Origin: Paenibacillus riograndensis SBR5
GTDB lineage: Bacteria; Bacillota; Bacilli; Paenibacillales; Paenibacillaceae
Direction of reading: 5' to 3'
Assembly: GCF_000981585.1 (NCBI RefSeq)
Contig: NZ_LN831776.1
Location: 4,943,187 to 5,007,186, forward strand
DNA: 64,000 nt
Shown here piece after piece: positions 9,701 to 16,764 of the stretch (positions are counted from its first letter, which is position 1; each line of letters starts with the position of its first letter). The position numbers were made by a program, and so were the translations under genes. The notes under the pieces were generated by a model. That model had not been told where the DNA came from, did not search any database, and worked only from the letters and a program-made list of their open reading frames with translations.

Positions 9701-10406
9701 GCTGTACGGTATTCCCCTCTTCATCGAAGCAGAACCAGTCCATATCGGGCAGACTCCCGGCCCCTCCTGGCGCATCCGCAGCCAGAGCCAGGGCTGCTTC
9801 CGGCTTGTTGAAGTAAACCGACAAGCGGCTGCCCGCTTCTTCGAACCCGAGAAGCTCCGAATGGCCCAGGTACAGCCTGTGGACCACCGTCGAATCGCCT
9901 TTGAACAACTTGGCCCTTTGTCCGGAAGGCTCCTCAGCAAAAAGATAATCCTGATTGCTCCACTGGTCTTCTTCGGGATCAAGGCTTACGGCCCTGACCA
10001 GCCGGGGCTGGATGACCGTCAAATCCTTTTCGGTTTCAAAAATCACCTCTGCCTGATTCTCGGGCTGGGCGGATACCCGCGTCCCTGCCGGAATCGTGCT
10101 GCTGGTGTCCGCATCAGGCTTCTGCTTAAAGAGCAGCGGTACTTTGGCTGATCTGGGCGGAGTCGGATGAATACCGATCAGATTCAGAAAGGATATGAAA
10201 TTTTTCTCGGGCGCCTGGTTCAGCCGGCCGATGACTTTGCCCATCATTTGGGTAAAAATATGGACCAGCGCATCCACCTTCTTGTCTGCTTCCAGCTCCG
10301 TCAGATCCGTCCATTCCCTGCTGCAGTATTGGTAGATTAAGCGTCTTAGCTCCGGAACCAGCTGTTCCTGATTCCGCTTGTCAATGGTAGGCACTTTGTT
10401 TGGCAT
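6768..10406 (-). CDS. large baseplate wedge protein, gpJ/gp6-like (Afp11-like)
   Basis: A 1212-residue putative baseplate assembly protein. The N-terminus (about 1-130) includes a segment like other wedge proteins (NRNQEQLVPELRRLIYQY...FLNLIGI); the middle contains repeated beta domains with W-E-Y-W-[ND]-G motifs (GWEYWNGKEWLGIG, VAWEYWDGRRWLTL); the C-terminal half has the VTAEDIEWLVREA and DPGIEVIGPDYVRIGVE blocks of baseplate J proteins. The size fits the Afp11/Pvc11 class. Its ATG shares one nucleotide with the stop of the gp25-like gene upstream (TAATG), so the two are translationally coupled. Role: main structural wedge around the hub. Product assignment is strong; boundaries of the internal repeats are approximate. 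Confidence 0.87.
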   Translation of the reverse strand: MPNKVPTIDKRNQEQLVPELRRLIYQYCSREWTDLTELEADKKVDALVHIFTQMMGKVIGRLNQAPEKNFISFLNLIGIHPTPPRSAKVPLLFKQKPDADTSSTIPAGTRVSAQPENQAEVIFETEKDLTVIQPRLVRAVSLDPEEDQWSNQDYLFAEEPSGQRAKLFKGDSTVVHRLYLGHSELLGFEEAGSRLSVYFNKPEAALALAADAPGGAGSLPDMDWFCFDEEGNTVQLSPSMTGIKEDSAWRAVVQFDHLSGVHAKTIAGYEQAERLREWSNKWIFAELKTPITAADLMPDIEDIRLELKLVSPVPLMPDMAVNNGTSLDMGKDYYPFGDKPKVNDTFYIACSEAFSKPGSRITLKIELSDPEISKLPDTPYVRLGWEYWNGKEWLGIGSLEETLDGEAAAAGGSTRSSACLTGSGMLSFQCPGIKPLTLNGEERYWIRARITGGNYGEEAKYEYQDEEVKLGEGSIKVAQLKVTQATYAPPSIRRLSIAYSHTLEGHPQTVLTENNFSFADKTAACLAEGEYFKPFYPCAELEPTFYLGFDRDISNLPVSLFFPLNGEQLRRPVVAWEYWDGRRWLTLSVNDEIRGFTRREILQFAVPTDIAKRPLFGTEQYWIRARLDEGRFEIFPQVDAIFANAVWARNSNSVAGEIPGSSNGEENQSFQLSKTPVLPGQRLRVREAPGQGEWVPWEEVDTFSLSASDGRHYMLDRSSGTIIFGDGRNGMIPPTGTDNIECDYKYGGGAAGNVAAGAVTKIWDSFSWLDSVTNPVAADGGFDQEAAEQAQIRGPHTLKSWDRGVTAEDIEWLVREAMPQIAKVKCLSAMNRDLEFVPGTATIIVVPETDEPKPVPSQELLSEIEAYLCERTSAALDTSDPGIEVIGPDYVRIGVEAAVAFTSVEQRKVEEGRIIDNLKQFFHPLYGGDRAAGWELGQNLYVSEVYAVIKNTPGVDYVSGIAIKASVQCFTASLEPLENGPYKPLAAYPKYSAVRSDDNSIQFALAERVEAGSEVKSLVLKGFKENGKIRLRYRTYEPVELIVVSIDGDILECQTLDGQPLEHSYPEGSDLEFDITDDLTVRTYILNGLASGAESFFVKIAVFEPKDIVFLSKTDEYVNTTPLKIRSIHSDNIFLEEDELIYGGTHLINKPEEHIFPYLLDKNTGLLHDLTGTTEDCRLGAILKEERKFLTGLKEAPGTAARCRYCFPEEQP

Positions 10407-10801
10407 TATTTCCCCACGCTTTCAAGGAAGAATGGATAGACCAGATTATATTTGCTGTTGCTGGCCCTGATTGAATAGTCAATGGACACCTCCAGCTGAG
10501 ACTGGTCGGAGCGCGGCGTGACGGTAATATCGTCCACTTCGATCCGCGGCTCCCAGTTCTGCAGCGCTTCTTCAATAAAGCTTCTCAGCAGCGTAGCGGT
10601 GCTCATCGTATTAGGCGCGAACACCAGCTCGTTCAGCCTGCAGCCGAAATCCGGGCGCATGACCCGTTCGCCGCGGGCGGTTGAAAGAATCAGAAGGATA
10701 GATTCGCGGATGGAATCTTCTCCATCTGAAGAATTGATGCTCCCTCTTTGGACAGCGAAGGGATATTTCCAGCCCCGTCCCAAAAAATCTACAACTTCCA
10801 T
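10406..10801 (-). CDS. gp25-like baseplate wedge protein (Afp9-like)
   Basis: A 131-residue member of the gp25/lysozyme-like baseplate family found in contractile phage tails, T6SS (TssE) and eCIS (Afp9). Visible hallmarks are FLGRGWKYPF near the N-terminus, the conserved SIRESILLILSTARGERVMRPDFGC block (about 28-54) and the LNELVFAP segment after it. The wedge component contacts the first sheath ring and triggers polymerisation. An AGGAGG site precedes the ATG, the PAAR gene lies 3 nt upstream, and the stop overlaps the next wedge gene. The assignment is reliable. Confidence 0.92.
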   Translation of the reverse strand: MEVVDFLGRGWKYPFAVQRGSINSSDGEDSIRESILLILSTARGERVMRPDFGCRLNELVFAPNTMSTATLLRSFIEEALQNWEPRIEVDDITVTPRSDQSQLEVSIDYSIRASNSKYNLVYPFFLESVGK

Positions 10802-10804
10802 AAT

Positions 10805-11200
10805 TCAGCCTCCTATTAAGACCGTTCCTGCCGCAACCACCTTGCCTACCGGCAGATCGGCCGGATCATTGCATGTCAGCGCCGGATCGCTGTGTCTGGC
10901 GGCCATTTTTCCGTTGATTTTTACGCTAGCGCTTCCGGCGATGATTTTCCCCTGATTGGTTGGAGGCTTTTGAAAAGGGCCTCCCTGCGGAACATGTGCC
11001 GGTGTATTCGTGGCCGTGGAATCCACTGTAGCTGCCGGCTGCCCCATAATCTTGACATTTGCGCTAAGCGCGCCGTCCAGAATGCCCGTAAAAGGATGGG
11101 GCAACGGCGTCGGAACGGGCGCCGGACCGGCAGGAAGCATCACGATATGCGTATCGGTAGCCAGAATGCGGTCGCCCTTTTTCGCGGCAGGCTGTCCCAT
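10805..11200 (-). CDS. PAAR-domain spike tip (Afp10-like)
   Basis: A 131-residue PAAR-like protein that caps the spike trimer and forms the piercing tip. It opens with MGQPAAKKGDRILATDTH, has the proline-rich PAAR loop (AGPAPVPTPLPHPFTG), a repeated beta unit (VKIMGQPAATVDSTATN; ASVKINGKMAARHSDP) and a Cys and His suited to metal binding (ARHSDPALTCND). The RBS is GAGGAG. It lies directly between the spike gene and the gp25 gene, the standard eCIS order. There is no C-terminal extension, so this tip is not itself a fused effector. Confidence 0.9.
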   Translation of the reverse strand: MGQPAAKKGDRILATDTHIVMLPAGPAPVPTPLPHPFTGILDGALSANVKIMGQPAATVDSTATNTPAHVPQGGPFQKPPTNQGKIIAGSASVKINGKMAARHSDPALTCNDPADLPVGKVVAAGTVLIGG

Positions 11201-11215
11201 GTATGAAGCTCCTCT

Positions 11216-11938
11216 CTAATTAATATTGACCGTAGCCCCTTTGATCGTCATGCTGGCCGCTGCTTTGACCTCCATCCCCGCCGACGCTTCAATCCTGGTG
11301 TCCGCCGATGATTTCATTTCAATCGTTTTCGCGGAGAGAGACAGCTTCCCGCCGGGGGCGGATATTTCGATGTCCTGTCCGGACAGGACCGACAGCTTAT
11401 TCGCTTTGGAATCGATGACGATTTTGTTCTTCCCCGATTTATCCATGATCTGGATTTGCTCGGCGCCGCTTTTGTCATCCAGCCGGATTACATGACCTTT
11501 GGCGGAAGTAAGCGTAATGTTCTCTTTCCCCTCGGTATCGGCAAACTGCAGAATGTGTCCGCTGCGGGATTTGAACATACGGATATTGTTTTTGCCGTCT
11601 TTGTTGGTTTCCGGCGGTGTATCCTTTCCGTTCCACAAGGACCCGATCACATAGGGGCGGTTGACATCTCCATTCTCAAAAACCACCAGCACCTCATCAT
11701 CCACCTCAGGCAGGCAAAAAGCCCCCCGCTCCTTCCCGGCCATCCATGAAGCCATCCGGGCCCAGTTGGATTCCGGCATGCCCATCAGCGGGATCTTTAC
11801 CTTTACCCGGCCGGGTCCGGGTTTATCCGCATGGTTCGCGGAGTCATTGTTAATGACAATTCCCACCATCACTCCGAAGATGCGTCCCTCGTTAATCATG
11901 CTGTCGGCAAAATTGGTAATTCCAGGTCCCTCATTCAT
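11216..11938 (-). CDS. spike protein, gp5/gpV-like (C-terminal half of an Afp8/VgrG)
   Basis: A 240-residue baseplate assembly protein V / VgrG gp5-like spike. The N-terminal OB-fold carries the family block RVKVKIPLMG...NWARMASWMAGKERGAFCLPEVDDEVLV and FENGDVNRPYVIGSLWNG (about 45-110). The rest is the beta-prism shaft with short alternating strands and DIEISAPGGKLSLSAKTIEM-type repeats. In Afp and PVC this region is fused to the hub as Afp8; here it is a separate gene whose ATG overlaps the end of the hub gene by 4 nt (11935-11938). A trimer of this protein should sit under the PAAR tip. Assignment is strong. Confidence 0.9.
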   Translation of the reverse strand: MNEGPGITNFADSMINEGRIFGVMVGIVINNDSANHADKPGPGRVKVKIPLMGMPESNWARMASWMAGKERGAFCLPEVDDEVLVVFENGDVNRPYVIGSLWNGKDTPPETNKDGKNNIRMFKSRSGHILQFADTEGKENITLTSAKGHVIRLDDKSGAEQIQIMDKSGKNKIVIDSKANKLSVLSGQDIEISAPGGKLSLSAKTIEMKSSADTRIEASAGMEVKAAASMTIKGATVNIN

Positions 11939-12978
11939 AGGCCAGTCCTCTTTACCCTAAAAGTCGTTGTATAACCCTTGCTGTCAATCTTGTGAACCGT
12001 GGATACAATATAATAGATGCCGCTGAAGCGCTCGCCCAGGCCGAGCAGCTTCACCGTTTGGCCTGCCCGGAGCTGCGGATTTCCCCAGCACATGCCCTCA
12101 CCGGCGATGAAGTCGCGCAGGCGGCTGTTGTAGGCGGCGGAAGCCAATGTTTTGGCCTCGCTCATATCGAGCAGATGCTCCGCCATGATGGCGACCGGCG
12201 ATTCCTCAATAGCTTTGGCGCTTAAAGAAAAGCCGGATTCTGTCCCGCCCATCTTGGTCGTCTCGTCTCCGGTCTTCGCTTCGGCTTCCAGCTCCTTCTT
12301 CTCCTTCACGTCCCAGCCCTTTACCTTCACCTTGCTCCCCCGGGTAAGCGCCCGCAGCTCCAGATTCAGCCGTTCAAAATCCTTCTTGAAGCTCAGCTCC
12401 GGCAGACCGGGGGCTTTCACCGACCTTGACTTGACGAAATACAGCTTCTTGTCATCCGCATAGAGCTCATAATCGAGCATGGCCGCCCGTTCCACCAGAA
12501 ACTCGTAATTGCTCTGATTATTCTGGAATATGTAGGGATACACGGTTCCAGTATCGTCTACCACAGGGGTCAGTCCATGCTCTTTGGCGATCTCCGAAGC
12601 GATGTCGCTGTCCTTTTTCTTCAGAAAAGCTTTGCTTCTCGTCCCCATGCGAAGCCTGTGCAGCAGGTCGTACCCGCGAATGTCCAGCACGGAATGCTCC
12701 CCAAAATTCAGATCAAGCGCGGTAATCTCCCCGCTGATCATCGGCTGGAGCTTGTCGAGTCCAAGTGAAAGCTTCACCTTGTCTCCCGGCTTGATGCTCT
12801 TGAGATCGGTTCCCCGCCACATGCCGCTCCCGGAATTGACCATATTCATCTGAATGGAAAATAAAGCCGGCAGATTAATCTCATCTTCCAGCGTAACTCC
12901 CTCCACCGCCGCAGCCAGTTCTGCGGACAGCTTGCTTCCATTCAGCTCAATCTTATAATTCGCTACACTGGTGCCCAT
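11935..12978 (-). CDS. hub protein, gp27/gpD-like (N-terminal half of an Afp8/VgrG)
   Basis: A 347-residue phage late-control gpD / gp27-like hub that joins the tube to the spike. Typical motifs are KPGDKVKLSLG and ISGEITALDLNFGE (about 65-95), LDIRGYDLLHRLRMGTRSKAF (about 98-118), NYEFLVERAAMLDYELYADD (about 158-178) and, near the C-terminus, LRAGQTVKLLGLGERFSGIYYI. It lies next to the LysM adaptor gene upstream and overlaps the spike gene downstream, together replacing one fused Afp8. The RBS is GGCGGGG. Assignment is reliable. Confidence 0.89.
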   Translation of the reverse strand: MGTSVANYKIELNGSKLSAELAAAVEGVTLEDEINLPALFSIQMNMVNSGSGMWRGTDLKSIKPGDKVKLSLGLDKLQPMISGEITALDLNFGEHSVLDIRGYDLLHRLRMGTRSKAFLKKKDSDIASEIAKEHGLTPVVDDTGTVYPYIFQNNQSNYEFLVERAAMLDYELYADDKKLYFVKSRSVKAPGLPELSFKKDFERLNLELRALTRGSKVKVKGWDVKEKKELEAEAKTGDETTKMGGTESGFSLSAKAIEESPVAIMAEHLLDMSEAKTLASAAYNSRLRDFIAGEGMCWGNPQLRAGQTVKLLGLGERFSGIYYIVSTVHKIDSKGYTTTFRVKRTGL

Positions 12979-12990
12979 GCAATCCCCGCC

Positions 12991-13602
12991 TTAATCCGGG
13001 ATGACCAAGGTCCTCCCGATATCGTTTTTTCCAGGAAAGCCGATTGGATTGACAATCTTGTTCAGCTCGGCAATCCTGCGCCACGCCAGCGGCTCCTTCA
13101 GCGCTTCATTGGCGATCAGATCCAGCCGGTCCCCGCTTTTGACCACCCACAGCTTCCGGCAGGCATTCAGACCCCGGTTGTCTTCGACGGTTTTGTCCGA
13201 CTCTTCTGTGATAAAGGTAACATCGAGCAGAGAGCGGACCGGTGTGCCGTTCTCCATGAACATCGTGAACTTCTGCTCGATCTTGCTGAGAAGGCCGCGG
13301 TAGGTGAACCCGCCCCAGACAAACAGGCACACCGGCGGCTTTTTCGTATTTTTCCCGCTTACTTTGGGGTCAAGCAGCGAGGTTAGCAGCTTGGTTTTCT
13401 TGCGCACATCCGTGCGCTTCTCATAAGTGTCATAGAATAAAGAAACCTTGAGTTCAGGGGTTTCCGTGATTTGAAATTGCTTGTTGTTCTTCTCCCCGGT
13501 ATACTTCCCTTCGAAGGAAACGGTGTACTCATTGGGGTTGAACATCACCTCAATGGCTCCAACGGGCATATCCAGAGGAATAATCTTCGCTTTCTCCGCC
13601 AT
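12991..13602 (-). CDS. LysM-containing tube/baseplate adaptor (Afp7-like)
   Basis: A 203-residue contractile-injection-system tube-end protein. The N-terminal ~140 residues match the CIS tube N-domain (GAIEVMFNPNEYTVSFEGKY; VCLFVWGGFTYRGLLSKIEQKFTMF), and the C-terminal ~50 residues form a LysM-type domain (WVVKSGDRLDLIANEALKEP...WRRIAELN). In Afp/PVC particles the Afp7 protein connects the hub to the tube. The ATG overlaps the stop of the upstream gene by one base (TAATG), and the hub gene follows 12 nt later. Assignment is strong. Confidence 0.9.
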   Translation of the reverse strand: MAEKAKIIPLDMPVGAIEVMFNPNEYTVSFEGKYTGEKNNKQFQITETPELKVSLFYDTYEKRTDVRKKTKLLTSLLDPKVSGKNTKKPPVCLFVWGGFTYRGLLSKIEQKFTMFMENGTPVRSLLDVTFITEESDKTVEDNRGLNACRKLWVVKSGDRLDLIANEALKEPLAWRRIAELNKIVNPIGFPGKNDIGRTLVIPD

Positions 13603-15119
13603 TATCTAAGCCCCCTCCGATCCTTGCGGATCGCCATTTTCTTTTCGAGCACCTGATAGACCCGTTCAGCCAGCTGATTCAGCTCCGCAGTATCCATTTT
13701 TGCAGCAGGGGCCGCTGCCTTGGGGAAAGACTGGGAAGTAGGCGGGGCAGCCCGTTCCTGAGGAACCGGCTCCGGCCACTGCTGAACCGGCTCCGGCCGG
13801 GCAGCCTTGGGTGCTGCAGGTTTCCGCAGAATAAGGCTGCTGTATCTGCCTGCGGGCTGAAGGTATTCTTCTTGCTCAGGCCCGGCTGTGATGAGCCTGC
13901 CTCCGGGACCTCTTCCCTTCAGAGCCAAAGGCACCGCTTGCCCCTTGGCTGTGTGGATCAAGCCATTCTGTGGTGCAACTGAAAGTAAGCCCCCTATATG
14001 CGCTGGCCGCACAGCGCTGCTTAACCGGGCGGAAGAATGCCGCTGAACCATTGACCGGGGTTCTGACGGAACCGCAAGAAGCTGAAGGGGTAAGACGTCC
14101 GGCTGCTGCAGCCCGTCATGCACTGCCGCAGGTCCAGCGGGCAGCGGGTTCAGACGCTCAGACCGGCCCTCCAGCTTGTCCAGCGCAGCCGCCAGTCTCT
14201 GTCCTAAGCCCAGGTGAAGATTGGGGCTTACCAAGGACCGGGGGCCTGGACTTGGCCTGACGGATGGAGTGCTATGCTGTGCTTCCACCGTTGTCCCGGC
14301 TGAGCCTGAGCCTGCCCCAGGATGGCTCAGCGCCATTCTTGGCGGCTCAGCCTGGTCATGCCGGACCGCCGCTGGTTCAAGCTTCTGCCTCAAAGGCTGC
14401 TCGTTGTTTACAGTGTCAACGCTTTGATGCAGGATATAGGTCCGCAGCGTCTGCAGCTGACCATGAGCTGCGGGCAAATGCTGAGGTCCCCTGCCCGCAA
14501 GGGATTGCCCCTGCCGGGAGTCTCCGGAATAAGGCTCAAGTCTGCTTCCAATGCGCCGCCCTGCCAGATCCGTTCCGGCCGGAGCCGCTGCCGGCATTGG
14601 CAGAAGGTAAGACAACGGCGTGCCATCTGTCCGCTCCTGATTCCTCATGGCAACCTGAACGGTTACGGGCTCCACTGCACTTCCGGCAGGATCAAGAGTG
14701 CGATATCCCCTTGTTACAGGGCGTTCCGCGTGTTGCTGCTTCCACACTCTCTCCTGTAATCCATGGATGAGGTTCTGGTGTCCCGGAGAAGAGGCCGGAC
14801 TGCCGATTCCCGCTCCACCGCTGCCTTGAGTGGTGTACAGCACTCGGTTTACTGTCCCCGGACCCGTCATAACCTGCGTTATGGGAGGATAAATGGAATG
14901 ATGAATATGCATTTCCTTAACAGGATGAATGTTATTAATAACCGTCTCAGCAGGCTTGACTGCTTCCGGCTCCGCGAACAGCAAAGGATATTGCCGCAGG
15001 ATCAGGCTCTGAAACCGGCTCCGCCATCGGGTTATGCCGTACTTCCCCAGAATGGCCTGGATGAAATCCATTTGCTTGTGGTTAGCAGGGGAAGCCGTTC
15101 TCCGAATGCTCCGGATCAT
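13602..15119 (-). CDS. proline/glutamine-rich eCIS protein of unknown function
   Basis: A 505-residue protein with low sequence complexity: rich in Pro, Ala, Gln, Arg and Gly with long stretches that look disordered. There are His-rich parts (EMHIHHSIYPP, about 68-78). The C-terminal tail MDTAELNQLAERVYQVLEKK (about 475-494) is a short predicted amphipathic helix of the kind that ends several tail-associated proteins. It is coupled to both neighbours by one-base TAATG overlaps, so it must be co-translated with the second tube protein and the LysM adaptor. I do not recognise a family. A tape-measure or assembly-scaffold role is possible from its place beside the tube genes, but I cannot show it. 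Confidence 0.72.
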   Translation of the reverse strand: MIRSIRRTASPANHKQMDFIQAILGKYGITRWRSRFQSLILRQYPLLFAEPEAVKPAETVINNIHPVKEMHIHHSIYPPITQVMTGPGTVNRVLYTTQGSGGAGIGSPASSPGHQNLIHGLQERVWKQQHAERPVTRGYRTLDPAGSAVEPVTVQVAMRNQERTDGTPLSYLLPMPAAAPAGTDLAGRRIGSRLEPYSGDSRQGQSLAGRGPQHLPAAHGQLQTLRTYILHQSVDTVNNEQPLRQKLEPAAVRHDQAEPPRMALSHPGAGSGSAGTTVEAQHSTPSVRPSPGPRSLVSPNLHLGLGQRLAAALDKLEGRSERLNPLPAGPAAVHDGLQQPDVLPLQLLAVPSEPRSMVQRHSSARLSSAVRPAHIGGLLSVAPQNGLIHTAKGQAVPLALKGRGPGGRLITAGPEQEEYLQPAGRYSSLILRKPAAPKAARPEPVQQWPEPVPQERAAPPTSQSFPKAAAPAAKMDTAELNQLAERVYQVLEKKMAIRKDRRGLR

Positions 15120-15595
15120 TACCGGTACCTGTACAGCCCGTTATGGGTCAGAACCAGACTCTCCACCGCCACCGCACTGCTGCTGGCACTGAATGCCGGT
15201 CCTTCCCACTTGATGGGACAAGCCTCGATAAAGTTCCACCACACCTTTGGCGTGCCGGAATGATCCAGCAGACAGATGGACCCGCTGCGCCGTTTGACCA
15301 CTCCATTAACCACATTTTGATACCAGTTCCACAGATATTCGTCGTTGGTAACCCCGTTTTTCAGCGTCAGATCTGAGTATTTGGTCTGTCCGAGGAAAAC
15401 AAATTCCTTATGATTCTCACCGCCGAATGTTTTGCGTTCCACCTGGGTCTCAATACTAAGGCCGGAAACCTCGGAGAACCCGGCGACGGAGATCCCGTCG
15501 ATCTCCACAATGAAGTTAAAGGCAAGATAGGGATCTTCCCTGTAACCGGGCACCCAATTGCTTTTCGCGCCGATATTTAAAATATTTGCCTTCAT
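15119..15595 (-). CDS. inner tube protein 2 (Hcp/gp19-like)
   Basis: A 158-residue member of the T4 gp19 / phage tail tube family used by eCIS for the inner tube. It shows the family pattern DPYLAFNFIVEIDGISVAGFSEVSGLSIETQVE (about 21-53), then LGQTKYSDLTLKNGVTND and WNWYQNVVNG, and ends in AVAVESLVLTHNGL. It is a paralog of the first tube protein at 16.3 kb; two tube proteins are usual (Afp1 and Afp5), one of which often lies next to the baseplate. The RBS AGGAGG is 5 nt from the ATG. Assignment is reliable; which tube ring it forms is not known. Confidence 0.9.
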   Translation of the reverse strand: MKANILNIGAKSNWVPGYREDPYLAFNFIVEIDGISVAGFSEVSGLSIETQVERKTFGGENHKEFVFLGQTKYSDLTLKNGVTNDEYLWNWYQNVVNGVVKRRSGSICLLDHSGTPKVWWNFIEACPIKWEGPAFSASSSAVAVESLVLTHNGLYRYR

Positions 15596-15604
15596 GTTAT
15601 CCTC

Positions 15605-15790
15605 CTAAGCCTCAAAGAAGTTCTTCTTCTCTTCCCCGCCACCCAGCTTTTGGTTGATTTTGCTGACTTCACTGCACCAGCGGTTCCGTTCAGGATGCTC
15701 CAGGTTCAGCACAGCCGCATAGTCCCAATGCAGATAGTAGGTTAGAAAGGCTACCTCCTCGTAGAGGCGGTCAAGGGGGTAGCCGACTAT
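15605..15790 (-). CDS. DUF6760-like small eCIS protein without a canonical start codon
   Basis: A short frame of about 60 residues ending in TAG at 15605-15607. The sequence GYPLDRLYEEVAFLTYYLHW followed by NLEHPERNRWCSEVSKIN is the conserved core of the DUF6760 family found in eCIS and tail clusters. An in-frame TGA lies eight codons before the core, and between them there is no ATG, GTG or TTG: the candidates are ATA (15788-15790), ATC, or a GTC. The frame is -1 relative to the upstream gene, whose last codons CCG GGG GAA TAG overlap its start. It is therefore either started at a rare ATA/ATC codon or made as a -1 frameshift extension of the upstream protein. Strong family match, uncertain start. 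Confidence 0.75.
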   Translation of the reverse strand: MVGYPLDRLYEEVAFLTYYLHWDYAAVLNLEHPERNRWCSEVSKINQKLGGGEEKKNFFEA

Positions 15791-16245
15791 TCCCCCGGCG
15801 ATTCCAGTTCAAGCTCAAACGGCTGCTCGCATTTGGGGCATTTTGTATGAACCGTATTGGAGCCGTTCTGGTTAATCCGGTTATACATATCCTGCAAATA
15901 AGCAAAATCCGAAGTGTACAGCTCTTCAATTACTCTCGGCGTGATCATGCTGAGCCCGCCCAGGCTGGTTACCACTCTGGAGAGCAGAATCACCGTCAGA
16001 TAAGCCGGGTTCTGCTGGACCCGGGAATCCCGGAGCGGTGTAATTTCATCCGCAGCAGTTGCCAGACGCATGGTGCCCTGCTTATGCAGCGTGCCTGCTT
16101 CATCCACATATCCTTTAGGCAGCGTAAAGCTGAATTCCGTTTGCAAAAGTTCCATGATCTCCCTCGCTTCTTCTTCTGAAAAATTCCCGTGCCTATGCTT
16201 CCGTCCGGCATTCCCGCCGGTGAATTTGATCCCCATACCGTCCAT
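15787..16245 (-). CDS. tail-assembly-like eCIS protein with C-terminal CxxC motif
   Basis: A 152-residue conserved eCIS/tail-cluster protein. Visible are FSFTLPKGYVDEAGTLHKQG (about 38-57), GTMRLATAADEITPLRDSRV and NPAYLTVILLSRVV, the common core of proteins lying between the two tube genes in such clusters, plus a C-terminal KCPKCEQPF half zinc ribbon. It resembles phage tail assembly proteins by position. The ATG at 16245 has no good RBS; the next ATG three codons on is an alternative. Its 3' end CCG GGG GAA TAG overlaps the DUF6760 frame in the -1 register, reminiscent of phage G/GT tail-assembly chaperone pairs. Role inferred. Confidence 0.8.
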   Translation of the reverse strand: MDGMGIKFTGGNAGRKHRHGNFSEEEAREIMELLQTEFSFTLPKGYVDEAGTLHKQGTMRLATAADEITPLRDSRVQQNPAYLTVILLSRVVTSLGGLSMITPRVIEELYTSDFAYLQDMYNRINQNGSNTVHTKCPKCEQPFELELESPGE

Positions 16246-16297
16246 TTCATGTTTTGGCGTATTGCATCAAATTCTAAGCGAGAATGAGGAAAGGAAA

Positions 16298-16741
16298 CTA
16301 TTTCACTCTGCGCACACCTTCATGCACCAGTTCCATCGATTCTACGGAGACTTCATTTCCCTTGGCACTTAATGCGCTGACATCATATTTGATCGGCCAG
16401 GCTTCGAGGATATCCCACTGCGCTTTGTCATTGCCTTCTTCATCCACCAGGATGATCGACAAGCTCTTGCGGTTCTTCAGTGCCCCTTTGTCTTCAATCG
16501 ACTTGCGCCAGTTGTAGAGCTCCAGGGAGTCGGTAAGGCCTTTTTTCAAGGTGATGTTCCCGAATTTGGTCAGTCCCGATAGCTTGCGTGCATGCGGAGC
16601 ATCTATGCCCTCGCGGTAATCCACAGCTTCTGTAGAGGTATCCGGAATTGTCGCGTCAGCAAATGCTGCGGTTTGAATGCCGTCAATCACAACGCGGAAG
16701 CGGTAATTGCGGTAGGGGTCCAATCTTTTGCCGGTTGCCAT
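16298..16741 (-). CDS. inner tube protein 1 (Hcp/gp19-like, Afp1-like)
   Basis: A 147-residue gp19-family tube protein: DPYRNYRFRVVIDGIQTAAF (about 8-27), LSGLTKFGNITLKKGLTDSL (about 54-73), LYNWRKSIED, and the C-terminal EVSVESMELVHEGVRRV. It follows the sheath gene by 23 nt, the usual sheath-tube order, so it probably forms the main stacked hexameric tube. The RBS GAGAGGAG precedes the ATG. Assignment is strong. Confidence 0.92.
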   Translation of the reverse strand: MATGKRLDPYRNYRFRVVIDGIQTAAFADATIPDTSTEAVDYREGIDAPHARKLSGLTKFGNITLKKGLTDSLELYNWRKSIEDKGALKNRKSLSIILVDEEGNDKAQWDILEAWPIKYDVSALSAKGNEVSVESMELVHEGVRRVK

Positions 16742-16764
16742 AGAATAAATCTCCTCTCAATCTC

